A stretch of DNA of 64,000 bases, taken from NCBI GenBank assembly GCA_903772945.1, contig CAICTM010000132.1, forward strand, positions 45,953 through 109,952, written 5' to 3'. The notes under the pieces were generated by a model. That model was not told where the DNA came from and did not search any database. It worked only from the letters and a program-made list of their open reading frames with translations. Shown piece by piece: positions 19,076 through 29,601 of this stretch; the stretch's first letter is position 1, and each line of letters starts with the position of its first letter. The translations under genes and the position numbers were made by a program. Source of the DNA: Seminavis robusta (lineage: Eukaryota > Bacillariophyta > Bacillariophyceae > Naviculales > Naviculaceae).

Positions 19076-20530
19076 ATGGACAAGTCCTTCCGAACAAGGC
19101 TTGTGGCGGCCATTGTGGGGCTCTCCGTATTGACTGGAATCCTTGGAACAACAGCGACCTTGTTTCTGTCGTCTGCAACGCAAGCCAACAGAGAGAACGA
19201 GAATCTGCCACAGACGACAAGATCCGTCGAGAAGCAAGTGATTGTGGCCTATGCCATTACCGTCACAGACTGCAGTACTGGTAATAATAGTGCATCTCAT
19301 TTGGTGGATGCCGCCGCCGTCCTGCAGCACTCGATCCACTTGGCATCGTCCGAGCGATATGGGTACCAAATGTACGCCTTTTTGCACTCCGACGTTCGAC
19401 AGCACTGCCACAACGTAGCCCTGGCACTGGAGCGGCTGGGGTTTCTTGTCCAGTGGAAACCAACTCCTTTCTCCACCAATAATATTACCAATGCGGATTT
19501 GCGTGACAAAATCCACAAACAAGGTTGTTGTGGAGAAAAGGAACTCGTCAAATTGTACACATTGACGCTGACACGGCATCCCATTGCAGTTCATTTGGAT
19601 TTGGATACGTTGATGCTGCAAAACTGGGATCATCTCTACGATGTCCTCTTGTGGGGAGACGCCGCCAGTACCAAATCCAAACAACTCGTCCACCGTCATC
19701 GACAACAGTCTCATCATTCGACTAATGAAAACTCCTCCCAACCTGCCAGCAATCTCTTGACCTACTTTACCCGAGACTACAACATGGTTCCCTTTGTGAC
19801 TCCACCCACGCGAGTTCTGATGCAGGGTGGCTTTTGGGTGGTGCGGCCCAATCGTACCATTTTCAACGATATTGTCGACATGATACTCCATCACGGAGAT
19901 CACTTTTCTCTCAACTGCGGTTGGGGACCCTGTGACTTGGGGAGTGCCCGCTTTTATGGAGGCGCCGGATTTCAGGGCATCATCAGTTACTACTACGGAT
20001 ACTTTTATCGGTTGCGGAATGGATCCTTCAAAAGCAAGAAGAGAAACAAGAAGAGCAAGAACAACGACAAGTCCAACACCTTTATGAATATTCCACCAGA
20101 TCCGCATCCCAACCTTGTGGAATTGAATCGTTGTCTTTACAATTCCATGGCCGACCGAGCGAGAAAGGCTTGTGCGACAAATACTAAGGATCAAATGGCC
20201 TGCAATCATTGCAACGACACGGATTTGAAAGACTTGTACGGAGCTCACTTTACATTGTGTCAAAAACCGTGGAACTGTGGACCCCATCACAACGAGCCAT
20301 TGTGTTATCGGTTTCATCATGCGTGGCATGTCATTCGAGCCGATTTTGTACAACAGCAACAAGGAACCAACCGGACGGTAGTGTTGGATGACCCTCCACC
20401 GGATCCATCAATCAACCACAAAACGAAGAAGAAAAGGCGAAACCGATGGGCACAACACATCGTCCAAAAGTTTCCGTCGCAGTGTCAATCCTTGGGGCCC
20501 GAGGGGTACGTGCCCATGGGTTTGTTGTAA
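19076..20530 (+). CDS. Type II membrane glycosyltransferase, GT8-like (paralog 1 of 3)
   Basis: 484 residues, intronless. A short basic cytosolic tail (MDKSFRTRL) and one membrane segment (about 10-33) fit a Golgi/ER type II topology. The catalytic part has VIVAYAITVTDC, AAAVLQHSIHLA, the metal-binding DxD at Asp175-Asp177 (AVHLDLDTLMLQ), MQGGFWVVRPN and YYGYFY, as in GT-A enzymes of the glycogenin-like (GT8) class. Cys151-Cys152 (CCGEKELVKLY) and further C-terminal cysteines (CNHC, CQKPWNC) suggest disulfides. Nucleotide-sugar donor and acceptor are unknown. The ATG at 19076 is the first in frame and gives the membrane anchor directly. Two further paralogs are at 29602 and 45148. Confidence 0.8.
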   Translation: MDKSFRTRLVAAIVGLSVLTGILGTTATLFLSSATQANRENENLPQTTRSVEKQVIVAYAITVTDCSTGNNSASHLVDAAAVLQHSIHLASSERYGYQMYAFLHSDVRQHCHNVALALERLGFLVQWKPTPFSTNNITNADLRDKIHKQGCCGEKELVKLYTLTLTRHPIAVHLDLDTLMLQNWDHLYDVLLWGDAASTKSKQLVHRHRQQSHHSTNENSSQPASNLLTYFTRDYNMVPFVTPPTRVLMQGGFWVVRPNRTIFNDIVDMILHHGDHFSLNCGWGPCDLGSARFYGGAGFQGIISYYYGYFYRLRNGSFKSKKRNKKSKNNDKSNTFMNIPPDPHPNLVELNRCLYNSMADRARKACATNTKDQMACNHCNDTDLKDLYGAHFTLCQKPWNCGPHHNEPLCYRFHHAWHVIRADFVQQQQGTNRTVVLDDPPPDPSINHKTKKKRRNRWAQHIVQKFPSQCQSLGPEGYVPMGLL

Positions 20531-21630
20531 TGGAGAGTTGCTGGCACCACCCAAAGGGGAAGCCAAGATTGTGTCGTTGTGACAACAACAAGACCTCGGT
20601 CCTTTGATGCGGACGGTCGGCATTGCATTTTGTCACGTGCTGCATTTGACAGATACGGTAGGAGGGGTCAGGGGAGAGTTGGCGACGAGAATTGGAACGC
20701 CACAAATTGTGCTTGTGGACCAGCCACCATAGCTAGCAGCCCAACTTGCTCGCCTGGTATTCAGCACCACCGTCGCTGGGAATGCTAATGCATATCTCCC
20801 TACTAGCTAGCTTTAGTCAAGTAGTTTGCATGCCAAAGATTGAAACACTAGCTAGCTAGCCAGAGCATCCTATTCAATTCATACTTGCTGTGTCCGCGGG
20901 AGTCGAGTTATCGACCAACCTGGACGAGAGGCACTGAATGCATCAAATCGGTGGGAAAACGCTTGGAGCAAGCAAGCTAGCTACTAGTAGACAAGAGCCG
21001 TGTGCTCTCATGACATGTCCCAACTACTAGAAGCTAGAACTTCAATCCATTCCCAACAGTGGATTCGCATTGTGTTGACAACAGCCGTTCTGCTTGCAAT
21101 GTCCTAACTATATAAGTGTGCCCCCGATCAAGGCAACGTCTTGATACCGTACTAACTAGTATAATAGCTGCTTGCATCCGTCGTTGATCCGTTGTCTGCT
21201 ACTGTAGCTAGTAGTTAATATTGACTATCCATACGGCTAGCTAGCTGGATACAGTAGCTCAAAAATCAACCTGAGCGATATCCGGCTACCGTAGCGGTAC
21301 AGCAACTGGAAGGCTGGTTTTGGAACATTGTTTTTGTAGTAATGTGTAACTATGTATAAACTAAATCTGTAGTTTGAGAATGGGTGAGTGATACCGCTCA
21401 CTACCCCATCTCAGGGTGATTGAATGGAATGGAATGGAATGGAATGGTGGATTATTGCGTTTGGCTGCCACGTCTTCGTTCGTTATGCAGGTTGGTTGGT
21501 TGGTTGGACAGTGCCTTGGCTGGTTGACCAAATCAGTATGCCGGAAGCTCTGTTCGTGCAAGCAGCCAATAATAAACTCCATACAAATCAAATCAAATCA
21601 AATCAATGATGAATGACGCGACGGGACTTT
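20531..21630. other. Intergenic region rich in short palindromic tracts
   Basis: Convergent region between the glycosyltransferase and the ubiquitin-like gene. It holds several ctagctagct tracts (20805-20870, 21235-21245), a GGAAT pentamer run (21421-21446), a TTGG run near 21489-21508 and an ATCAA run near 21586-21606. No gene seen. Confidence 0.5.
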
Positions 21631-22028
21631 TTATTTCTCCTTGAGATCCAAGAATCCACCTGCCCGGATACCGTAATGACGAAATTGCTTGTTGTCGTCC
21701 AGTTGTGTTCGGCCGAAAAATAAATTTTGGCTCTCCACGGGGATTCCTGATGTGGACTGTAGCTGCTCCTTGGCGACCGCAATGGTATCATCCGAATCGA
21801 CCATCATGTGTTGCAACAGTCTTCCGCTGGAAGAGCGTTGGTTGACGAATAACTGTAGGGTATACCGGTATCATAGTAACATGTAGGAACAGGGCAGTGT
21901 GAGTAACGGAGGAGAACAGACCAACGGCCAAGGTAGTGGACATGCCCTTTAGTAGAATCTGAAGGAGCCGTCCCAAGCCCTCGTAAAGAGAGATAACAAG
22001 CTAACTAACTTACCCGCATAGAGACCAT
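21631..22028 (-). CDS. Ubiquitin-like single-domain protein (two exons, 15-nt first coding exon)
   Basis: Model: exon 1 22028-22014 (ATG plus four codons), intron 22013-21853 (161 bp, GTAAGT...CTACAG), exon 2 21852-21631; 78 residues. The spliced start MVSMRLFVNQRS aligns with the ubiquitin beginning (M-I/L-F-V). Later parts match too: DSDDTIAVAKEQLQSTSGIP with the ubiquitin DTI..K..I....GIP pattern, then QNLFFGRTQLDD (ubiquitin QRLIFAGKQLED) and HYGIRAGGFLDL (DYNIQ....L.L). The chain ends LDLKEK without a Gly-Gly, so it is unlikely to be conjugated. It resembles Ubl-fold subunits or partners rather than a modifier. Function is unknown. The gene is easily missed because the first exon is so short. 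Confidence 0.8.
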
Positions 22029-24101
22029 GGTGGATGATTAGTTTTGAAAGATAGGAGAGTAGTTGGGTGTTTTTGTGTATTTTGTGTTTGGCTCGGTGAA
22101 CAGTTGTGAGGAAGTGAGACCGACAAGGCCAAAAAATATTGGCAACTCGGAGCGATCATCGGTCGATGACCTGGTCGTAATGGCAGGTAGCAGACGTACG
22201 GTGGTACCGTAACTTTACGTACGGTAGCAGGGAAACAGTATTTTTAGCGGCGCAGCGGCGGCAACCATTCGCTTGAGACGCTCAAAAGCAGACTGGTAAG
22301 TTGCACGTGCGTACCGGTGGGATAATAATACCGCAGAAAGACTGACGAATGCAGGATGGGGTAGCTGAGTGAATTACCGTTGCGTTTTTTGCATACAACC
22401 TAGCTTCATCTTCCATTAATTACTAATCAAAATATTGTCTGTTCTCATCGATGGAAGCTAGAGAGTGCTTCGGCGTTCTACCAATGATGCAGAATGACTT
22501 TGCTCGGGGAAGCCTGTTTATCAATGCCAGAGATGCATCAATGATTCAGTTTTCTCATTGTCTAAATACCTTTTTAGCTGGGGGCCAAGCAATAAGCGGA
22601 AGGCTTCATTGACACTGTTCATCCTTGCATGCAACCTTCAAAGTACATAAAACCGCTGAACTCGAGTAAATGTATGTCTCATGCTCCCTCGTCCCACATC
22701 AGCTACCGGTATGACCAGTATGCAGCTTGCACTTGCCGAAAATGCGGCAACAGCAGGATCTTTAGGTTTGGTGGTTTGGTCACCTCATCAGTGATTGAAG
22801 GAATGGATCGTTGGTGTCGGTGTCGGTACCACTGGTTACCAAAGATAGATGTGGTACCGCAATCATCTGGCAACTGGTGCATTCTATCTTCCTCTTGTGA
22901 CTGGGTGCTAGCTAGCTAGTAGGGTGGAGCATGGTTGTGGTACGGTGCCACCGTGCACCAAGTATGTACAGCCAGCGCTATGCTTTTTAGGTTCTTGGTT
23001 GTTGCGATCTCCACACATCTTGCTATTTCTCATGGCAAAGGAAGCAATGGCTGGACCAAGCGGAAGTGACCAAGGAGCAGGAACCGATTGATCACCCATG
23101 GCTGGCGTAGCCTGCCCATAGATGCACCTTAGTTAGCCACATTCGAGCGAGTGGGTTTATCTGGGTTGTTTGCTTCTTCTTGGCTGGCTGCGATCAAAGG
23201 CTACTAGGATGCAAACAGCCAGCCAAACGATCACCCATGATACAAAGGCAAGATGGTGGGCCAGACAAGTAAGTCATGGTAGGTTGTAACCAACACAATC
23301 CTGACTGATCCTGCCCTGTAGGACTAATGGCTGGCTGGTGAGTGGCCCTATTGCTCAGCCTACCGGTACCGCTTGCAAGGTGAGAAGCAATCTGCACTCG
23401 CTGGCTCATTTCGGCCTCTTCAATCAAGGAGAAGGGCAAAATCCTCTTTGACTAGCCCAAACGATAATACTTGCATTCAAGGGATAGACTATTCACTTTA
23501 CTCCCTCTTCGGACCAGACGACTTGACATGACAAAGCAACAGCCAGCTGCCGCCAGCGTCCAATTCAGCCCCACTCCGCCCCAGGCCAACACCTGAACCC
23601 CCTCAAAGCCACTCACAGCAATGCACCACCACTGTGACCTACAAGTCAGCTACCGGTAGTGCCATACCGTATACTCACTGCCAGTCCTACACTGGGGCTA
23701 ACTCCTACAGGGTGGTAGACCAACGGTTGCATCAACTCCTGGGCTCAATACCGTACCCATGAACGAACTTGAGAGAGCGTCGGTTCAAGTCGACCCGTGC
23801 CACTCCTGGCCCGGGCACTCTAGGCTCCGTCGTGCTGTAGCCCAGGAAGTATGTTCTTCGCAGACAGAGACGAGGCATGCTACCACGAGAGAAATGACCC
23901 GAATACATGTAAGGTGCACAAGCTGCATTGTCGATGGTTCACCACCATGTTTTAGCATCGTACGATTTTAGTTGGCTGGCCTCAAAGAGGGATTCCCCAT
24001 TTCCAGATCTATAATATTTGGGCCAAATCTCAATAACTAACTTCCCACATTCTCAATTGGCGCTGAGAGTCGAAGGCGACTCGACCTCGTCATGAGCGCT
24101 T
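22029..24101. other. Intergenic region, about 2.1 kb
   Basis: No supported gene. It contains scattered TACCGGTA and CTAGCTAG palindromic words (22908-22920, 23361-23370, 23650-23660) and short frames without consistent composition. Confidence 0.5.
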
Positions 24102-25147
24102 TCAGTGTGCCGCCCCCAGGGGCAACCATCCAACAAAGCTGCGAGGGAAAAGTTCTGCTGATTCTGGTACCGTGTCAATAGACATTGCTCCAACTTTTTT
24201 CAGAAGTGCCTTCTCAGCTTCCACTGGATCCTTATCTTTCAAAAAATCATCCAATCGAGAATCCAATGGGCAACCGAGTTGGATCTTCTCCGCGTCCTTT
24301 CTCTTGATAGTCTTCAAGAAGGAATGCAGCATGTTAACGATGACCGTGGTATGCACGAATTTGAAAGCTCTGGTTCTCATGGGATAGAACTGTTTAAAGT
24401 GATAAAAGTTTTGACGATGGAAGTCTACCGAGAAGTTTTTCCAGCCATAACCTAAACAGCGCAAGGGAGTGGAGTTGCACACAATCACAGGACAGAGCAG
24501 GGGTTAAAAGAGCCAATAAAACATGGCAACAAGCAAATCCTATACGGTACAGTACCTTCACATTCAGCAAACAAAACCAGACCATTTCTCATACACTCAA
24601 AAGAAGGCTGGAGCAGTTCAAAAAGATAGTAAAAGCCGCCAATGAAAGTTTTGTATTGTTCTGGCATCTTGCTTGGCAGCGCTTGGGTCTAACTTGGCAA
24701 AGTCAAAAATCAGACAGCAGTATCCACTACTGGCGTCGCACGACACGTCCAAAAGCAACCTAAACGGAGTGTTGTAGCGTGCAAGAGAAGGTACTGTGTG
24801 AGGCAGAGGAAACAACCCATTATTACTAAAGAACCATACAAGGAGCAAGGAGCCCCTTACCATGGGTGCTGTTTGATGAAAGCTCGAAGAAGGCTCATTC
24901 CTTCTTCAACGCTCTTGCTAGGATCAGAGGTTATCTTGTATTCCTCTCGAAAGTCATGCAATCCCTTGATTCGAAAGAGCGCATCTTCCAGATTGCCATC
25001 GGTAAACAAGGCGTGCTGGGCATATTCAAAATCTGTGAGAGAGATACCTTCAAAATCTTCGCTAGAAGTCACAACATCTCTAATTTCGTCTGCGTTGGCC
25101 CACTCTTGCTCTGTTAGAGTCAAATCTGGTGGTGCCAAGGATGTCAT
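24102..25147 (-). pseudogene. CRAL-TRIO lipid-binding protein gene, three exons, with a one-base frameshift
   Basis: Exon 1 25147-24861, intron 24860-24760, exon 2 24759-24556, intron 24555-24452, exon 3 24451-24102. The join reads KQHPWLLLDVSCDA, then IFDFAKLDPSAAK, MPEQYKTFIGGFYYLFE, ECEGYGWKNFSVDF, FYPMRTRAFKFVHT and DAEKIQLGC. This is the order of Sec14/CRAL-TRIO proteins, which carry hydrophobic ligands or phosphoinositides between membranes. Within exon 2, at about 24665-24675 (minus-strand AAGCAAGATGCC), the frame must shift by one base between LDPSAAK and MPEQYK; without it translation stops 14 codons later. No intron explains the shift. It is either an inactivating mutation, an assembly or base-call error, or a programmed shift. 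Everything else looks intact, so the gene may be functional in reality. Confidence 0.75.
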
Positions 25148-25636
25148 GGTCTTCCTACTGTTTCTTTGGTGAGTTTCAGGCTACCGGATAGGACTATTAG
25201 TCAGGCTTTATGACAGCAAAGGACAGTGCTCGAGCTCTGTCTTCTGTTTTGGGTGGCATCTTGAAGTGTTGAGGCGGGTGGCGGTGCGTGTTGTCGTTTT
25301 TGGTGGTGGCCGTTTTTATTAACGGAATGCCGTTGACCTTCCACATGAACTTTCGTACGCACGTTGTTTTCTACCGGTAACCGGTACCGTACACAAATGT
25401 AGGGTACCGGTAGCGGTACCAGGTACCGGTATGGCGAAACACGGAGTGACGTCACCTGTGCAAATGTTCCCAAGAGATCCCAGTGCTGAGGCTGCTACCT
25501 ATTTTTCGCAGCTGTGCTGTGTTGTGTGCAGCCAAAATACCCAGCCGCAGATCCCACCGACCACTTTCCACTCTCGTCCAGCGCAGAAAGATAGTAACCA
25601 CCACAACAAGTAGAAACCAACCAACAATTACTTACT
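25148..25636. promoter_or_regulatory. Shared upstream region with a dense TACCGGTA cluster
   Basis: Between the CRAL-TRIO start (minus) and the unknown gene at 25637 (plus). Within 25372-25434 there are five or six overlapping ACCGGT or GGTACC palindromes (ctaccggtaaccggtaccg, gggtaccggtagcggtacc, aggtaccggtatgg). Confidence 0.45.
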
Positions 25637-26548
25637 ATGCCCCGTTTTGGTGATCGATGGGTGGTGGATCGCACTCTGTTTGAGTATGTGAATGGGGGTA
25701 GCTGTGCGTGTTGTGGGTTTAATCATTTTCTTCCCGGCGGGACAAAGGACATGATTCATGCCATGTCAGATTTGGAAACGGATGCAGCCAACGCCGAAGT
25801 AAATGCCTTGCAAGCATCTCCGTGGCCCGCGAATATGCGGGATGCAGTGTGGGGAGATCGTTTGAAATTGCGGCACTTGATGAAGAAAGAAATGCCCAAG
25901 TATGCCACATTTTGGAAGGAACACGCTGTGGAATTGGAAGAATGGTGTCGCAGTGGTGTATATGTCATGACACTGAAGAAAATATTTCAAATGCCTCGTG
26001 CCGAAGTCACCGAACGGGTCAAGAACGACTATGGGATTCATTCTGCATTTGCCGTTGTGTTGTGTACCGTTGTGGAGCAAGTGGCCAATTTCCCCGCCAC
26101 ACAACTCCCCACGGATGCTCGTGGGGAATCTGAAACCAATTTTGAACAATCCTTGGTCTTTGATCGACGAGGTGGATTCACACTCAAGCTGAAACAAAAG
26201 GATGGATCGCTCAATGCAGATGTCTTGCAGATTTGGTTGGACCGCATGAAATCATTGGGAGGTCCCAAACTATTGGAACGAGCCCCACCCAAGAAGAAGG
26301 TTGTGGTGGATAGTAGTGACGAAGAAGAAGAAGACGATGATGGGGATGTCGATGCTGGAGGACTTAAACAACAAGATGATCCCGATGAAGATGAACCGGC
26401 GTCGGGGCCCAGTTTTCGATCTGATCGACGAATCATTCGATTGCTCATTGCTCGCTATTGGGCCGATCAAATGATGAAGAAATTCTTGGAAGCAAAACAA
26501 GAAAAGGATAAACAGGAGGGAAACAATGGCAATGATCAAACTTCCTGA
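25637..26548 (+). CDS. Unknown protein with acidic C-terminal tail
   Basis: 303 residues, intronless, ATG at 25637. The N-terminal two thirds look globular: RWVVDRTLFEYVNGG, a CACCGFNHF cluster (Cys residues about 23-26), then mixed helical segments (HLMKKEMPKYATFWKEHAV, HSAFAVVLCTVVEQVA) and a stretch like VFDRRGGFTLKLKQKDGS. A basic-acidic linker (PPKKKVVVDSSDEEEEDDD) follows near 230-245, then a last helix rich in Arg, Lys and Glu (RIIRLLIARYWADQMMKK). No signal peptide or membrane span. I do not recognise the family. Codon use and length support a real gene. Confidence 0.65.
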   Translation: MPRFGDRWVVDRTLFEYVNGGSCACCGFNHFLPGGTKDMIHAMSDLETDAANAEVNALQASPWPANMRDAVWGDRLKLRHLMKKEMPKYATFWKEHAVELEEWCRSGVYVMTLKKIFQMPRAEVTERVKNDYGIHSAFAVVLCTVVEQVANFPATQLPTDARGESETNFEQSLVFDRRGGFTLKLKQKDGSLNADVLQIWLDRMKSLGGPKLLERAPPKKKVVVDSSDEEEEDDDGDVDAGGLKQQDDPDEDEPASGPSFRSDRRIIRLLIARYWADQMMKKFLEAKQEKDKQEGNNGNDQTS

Positions 26549-27259
26549 TCAACCAAACAACCAACAACAAAAGAAACCATAACACAATACAACAATTGGC
26601 TACATGACACCATAAAGAAAACACGCAATTCACAAACACGGTAGACTTATTCACCTCGTGCTCTACGAGAGACTGCGGCTGCGCGCTTATAATTGATCAT
26701 TCAGCACTTGAAGGCTGTAATTCTGGACATTGCTCTCGTTTCTGAATACTCCACAATGCTTTGTGGAATTCTGATAGCAATAATCAACCAGTTGGGACAA
26801 GCCTGTACAGATAGATTTTAGTTGCATGGAAGCATGACTACACTTTGGACATGTTATGCTATGATTAGTAATGAGACTGGTAGCTACCTACCGTACGGTA
26901 TTAGGTCATATGTGATTAGATACTGCGTTCAAAAAGTTCCCAAACTGGAGGCCACCCAGTATCATCCGTATGATCATAACTGCCAAAGCGCTGTGGGCAA
27001 GCTGCCTCAATTCCAGCAAAGCCCACTCTTGGGCACTGCCAAGGGGTGCCCTGATGCCCTCAACCGGACGCCTCCGGCTCAAGCTAATCAAGTCATCATG
27101 CCCCCAGGGCTGTCGCTTGTTTCCATGTTCCGTTGGAAGAGCTGAGACCGACCTGTTTGGCGGTTCAAAACTCTGGCTTGCCTGCCTACAGAGACAAAAT
27201 GTAGTGCTCTTCAATACTGAAACCTCTTTGTAGTCGGGCGTCCTATTTCGTTCAACCAA
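26549..27259. other. Intergenic region (convergent)
   Basis: Between two 3' ends. No gene is supported; short frames only. Confidence 0.5.
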
Positions 27260-29269
27260 CTAGATCTCGCCTTTGAGCCATTTGGTGATCACAGGCAGCA
27301 TTCCATCGGCCTGCTCTTCGACGATCTTTGAGTAAAACCCTGTAAATGTTGCCTTGGCTTCGGCGGGAGGGACAAGAATTGGGTTGAGAGTGATGGGGCT
27401 GTTGATCTCAAAGATCAGCAGTCGGACTTTGTAGCCAGCCTTGACTCCAAAGGCTTCATTGTCGACCGTGTTGAAGGTGCCTGAAGTCCATCGGGATCCT
27501 TTGAACTTTTCTTGTATGTAGCTGATGATGGATTGGACTTGCACAGCTGCTGTTGAGTATTCAGGAGTCCAACACCTTCGTTTGGTGTATTGTGTCCAGT
27601 TGGTTGGGAACCGCTCTTGAAATATCTGAAGGCTAGTCAGGGCAAGCGAAGCGAAACTGAATGATCAAAATGCAGAAATTGTGGAGTTACTCACCTGCAG
27701 GCTTGGAATGTCCCAAAATACATGGCGTTTCATTCGCTCCCCGGCTGGTCTGCAACGGTTGTCAATCCCTGAATTGTCAAAGAAGCATTCCGTCCCAAAG
27801 GCATGAAGAAAGCCGTCGTCGACAAGAACAATGTCGATTGTCTTTTCCTCACACAAGAGCGAGGCATCCCCCACCTCGCAGCTCTGGATAAAAGTACCGA
27901 GTGTGCTGTGAATCACTGAATTCTCAATGTACCCCCCATCAATCCCCCGAAAAGTTGGTGTCCAGGGTGGCTCTGAGCTTCCATGCGTGGGTTCCACCGG
28001 CATCGCTGGGGCAACACCCTCCAGTCCGTTTGGAAGGCAGTCCAAGACGTCTTCCACGATTTCAGGGACGTCTCTTCCCGTATTGATCTCTCGCAGCAAA
28101 ATTTCCACAAACTCGTATGCAGTCAAGTCGCCTTTGAGAAAGGGAGCCAGAGCTGCAAGCTCCTCGGTGCACAGAGTAGGCAAACACCTCTTGACAGACC
28201 CAATCAACTCTCCTAGCGCGATTCTCATAAGAGTGGGAGATCCTAGCGCTCCCATGGCAGCAGAGGATAACGAAGACACTTGACCAACAAGTGTTCTCGA
28301 TTCCGGAGGGAACCTCACTTCGACTTGCCTCTTGCTGCCAGCGCCATTCTTATCTTTGACTCCCTGCAGGACAAAGCTATCCCCGAACAGAGGGGAGAAG
28401 AACCCGTCAACGACGTCTCCGGTGGCACTCTGTGATTTGGAAACGTGAGAAAATGGCTGATTGATTGGATCATAGGGATACGTCGAATATGCCCCTGGAT
28501 TGTAGACTCGTTGATTGTTGGTTCCTCCTTCGGGTCGGTCCACCCATGCATCCGGTTGAAGGGCCAGCTGTTGGATCAATGTGGCGTGTGGCAGGGCTTT
28601 CCGAGGCGCTCGGTAGGTAAGACTATCAACATTGGGAACCAGTGGTCGTAAAATGTCATCGGTGTACTTTCTCCAGTCAGTAATGGCAGATCCAAAGTCT
28701 ACAACGTTGAGCATCTTCACACCCAGGGAAATCAAGTCGCCCATGTCAAATGACGATGTCCCCAGATGGCACTTGAGTGTTTCAGACTCCTCTTCCAGGT
28801 CGGCCTCAGCGGATGCACTCTGACTGTAGTTTTGGCCCATTTCACGAACCATGTGCTTGAGTGGTTTGTAATCCTGGCCCATGGTAAACAACCCAAAAAA
28901 AAAGTGCTTGTCCGTCTTTTGAGTGATTTCCGCAAAGAAACTTGGATTGTAGACGAATGGCACCAGGAACCAATTGCCACCCGAGTTGCAGCCGACGTGT
29001 GTCACATCCTCCCACGATTTGTTTCCAACTTCTTCAAAGGCTTGGGACAATGCCCGGGCCATGGACATGCCAATGGTTGTGGTACGAAATCCACCTCCGG
29101 ATACCAAAAAGGCAAATGGCTGACGAGCATTCAAGGGGGTGCTGCTCTCCTCTTCTGGATCATGGCTCCTGGTCCGGAACATGCCTCCTTTGGCCAGGAA
29201 CGGTAGCAGTAGTAAAAGCAGGACGACACATTTCCAGGCGGGCTGAAAGGAGAACTTTTGTAGCTTCAT
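27260..29269 (-). CDS. cPLA2/patatin-like lysophospholipase with N-terminal signal or anchor (two exons)
   Basis: Model: exon 1 29269-27695, intron 27694-27626 (69 bp, GTGAGT...CTTCAG), exon 2 27625-27260; 646 residues. The start MKLQKFSFQPAWKCVVLLLLLLPFLAKGG is a signal peptide or anchor. The oxyanion loop is FLVSGGGFRTTTIG (58-62 GGGFR), and the nucleophile Ser96 lies in HVGCNSGGNW. The catalytic Asp444 is in FRGIDGGYIENSV. This order (GGGxR, N/G-S-GG, DGG) is the cPLA2-type catalytic dyad. The family hydrolyses acyl chains from (lyso)phospholipids. Exon 2 adds IFQERFPTNWTQYTKRR and a C-terminal region without a known domain. It is head-to-head with glycosyltransferase 2. A secretory or vacuolar site is inference. 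Confidence 0.82.
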
Positions 29270-29601
29270 GATCACCAGGCCTTCTCAAAGTATGAGTACA
29301 ATACGGGGACAAACGCATCGTTTGGGGCGTCCTCTGTGTAAATACCTTCTAGCTAGGACTCTACAGTACCAGGCTGTAGTTGGTGAATGATGCTTGGTGC
29401 CCGAGTTGCCCAAATTTTGTGAGGAGCCTTTCAAGAGCCAAAAAAGAGGGGTCTTGTGTGCCACAAGAGTGCCACAAGATTATTTACCACAAGAGGCATA
29501 CATGTACGACGTTTATTCGCGAAAACCAACAAAGCAGGAATGAAAAGACTTGCCAGCCAGTGCACTTCAACAACCAACCAACCCCCCACAAAGGGACGAC
29601 C
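29270..29601. promoter_or_regulatory. Shared upstream region of lipase and glycosyltransferase 2
   Basis: 332 bp between the two ATGs in head-to-head orientation. I see no distinctive core motif. Confidence 0.4.

Noticed and set aside
23775-23830. tRNA-like B-box sequence near ggttcaagtcgac
   Set aside because: No matching A-box or acceptor stem can be drawn around it.
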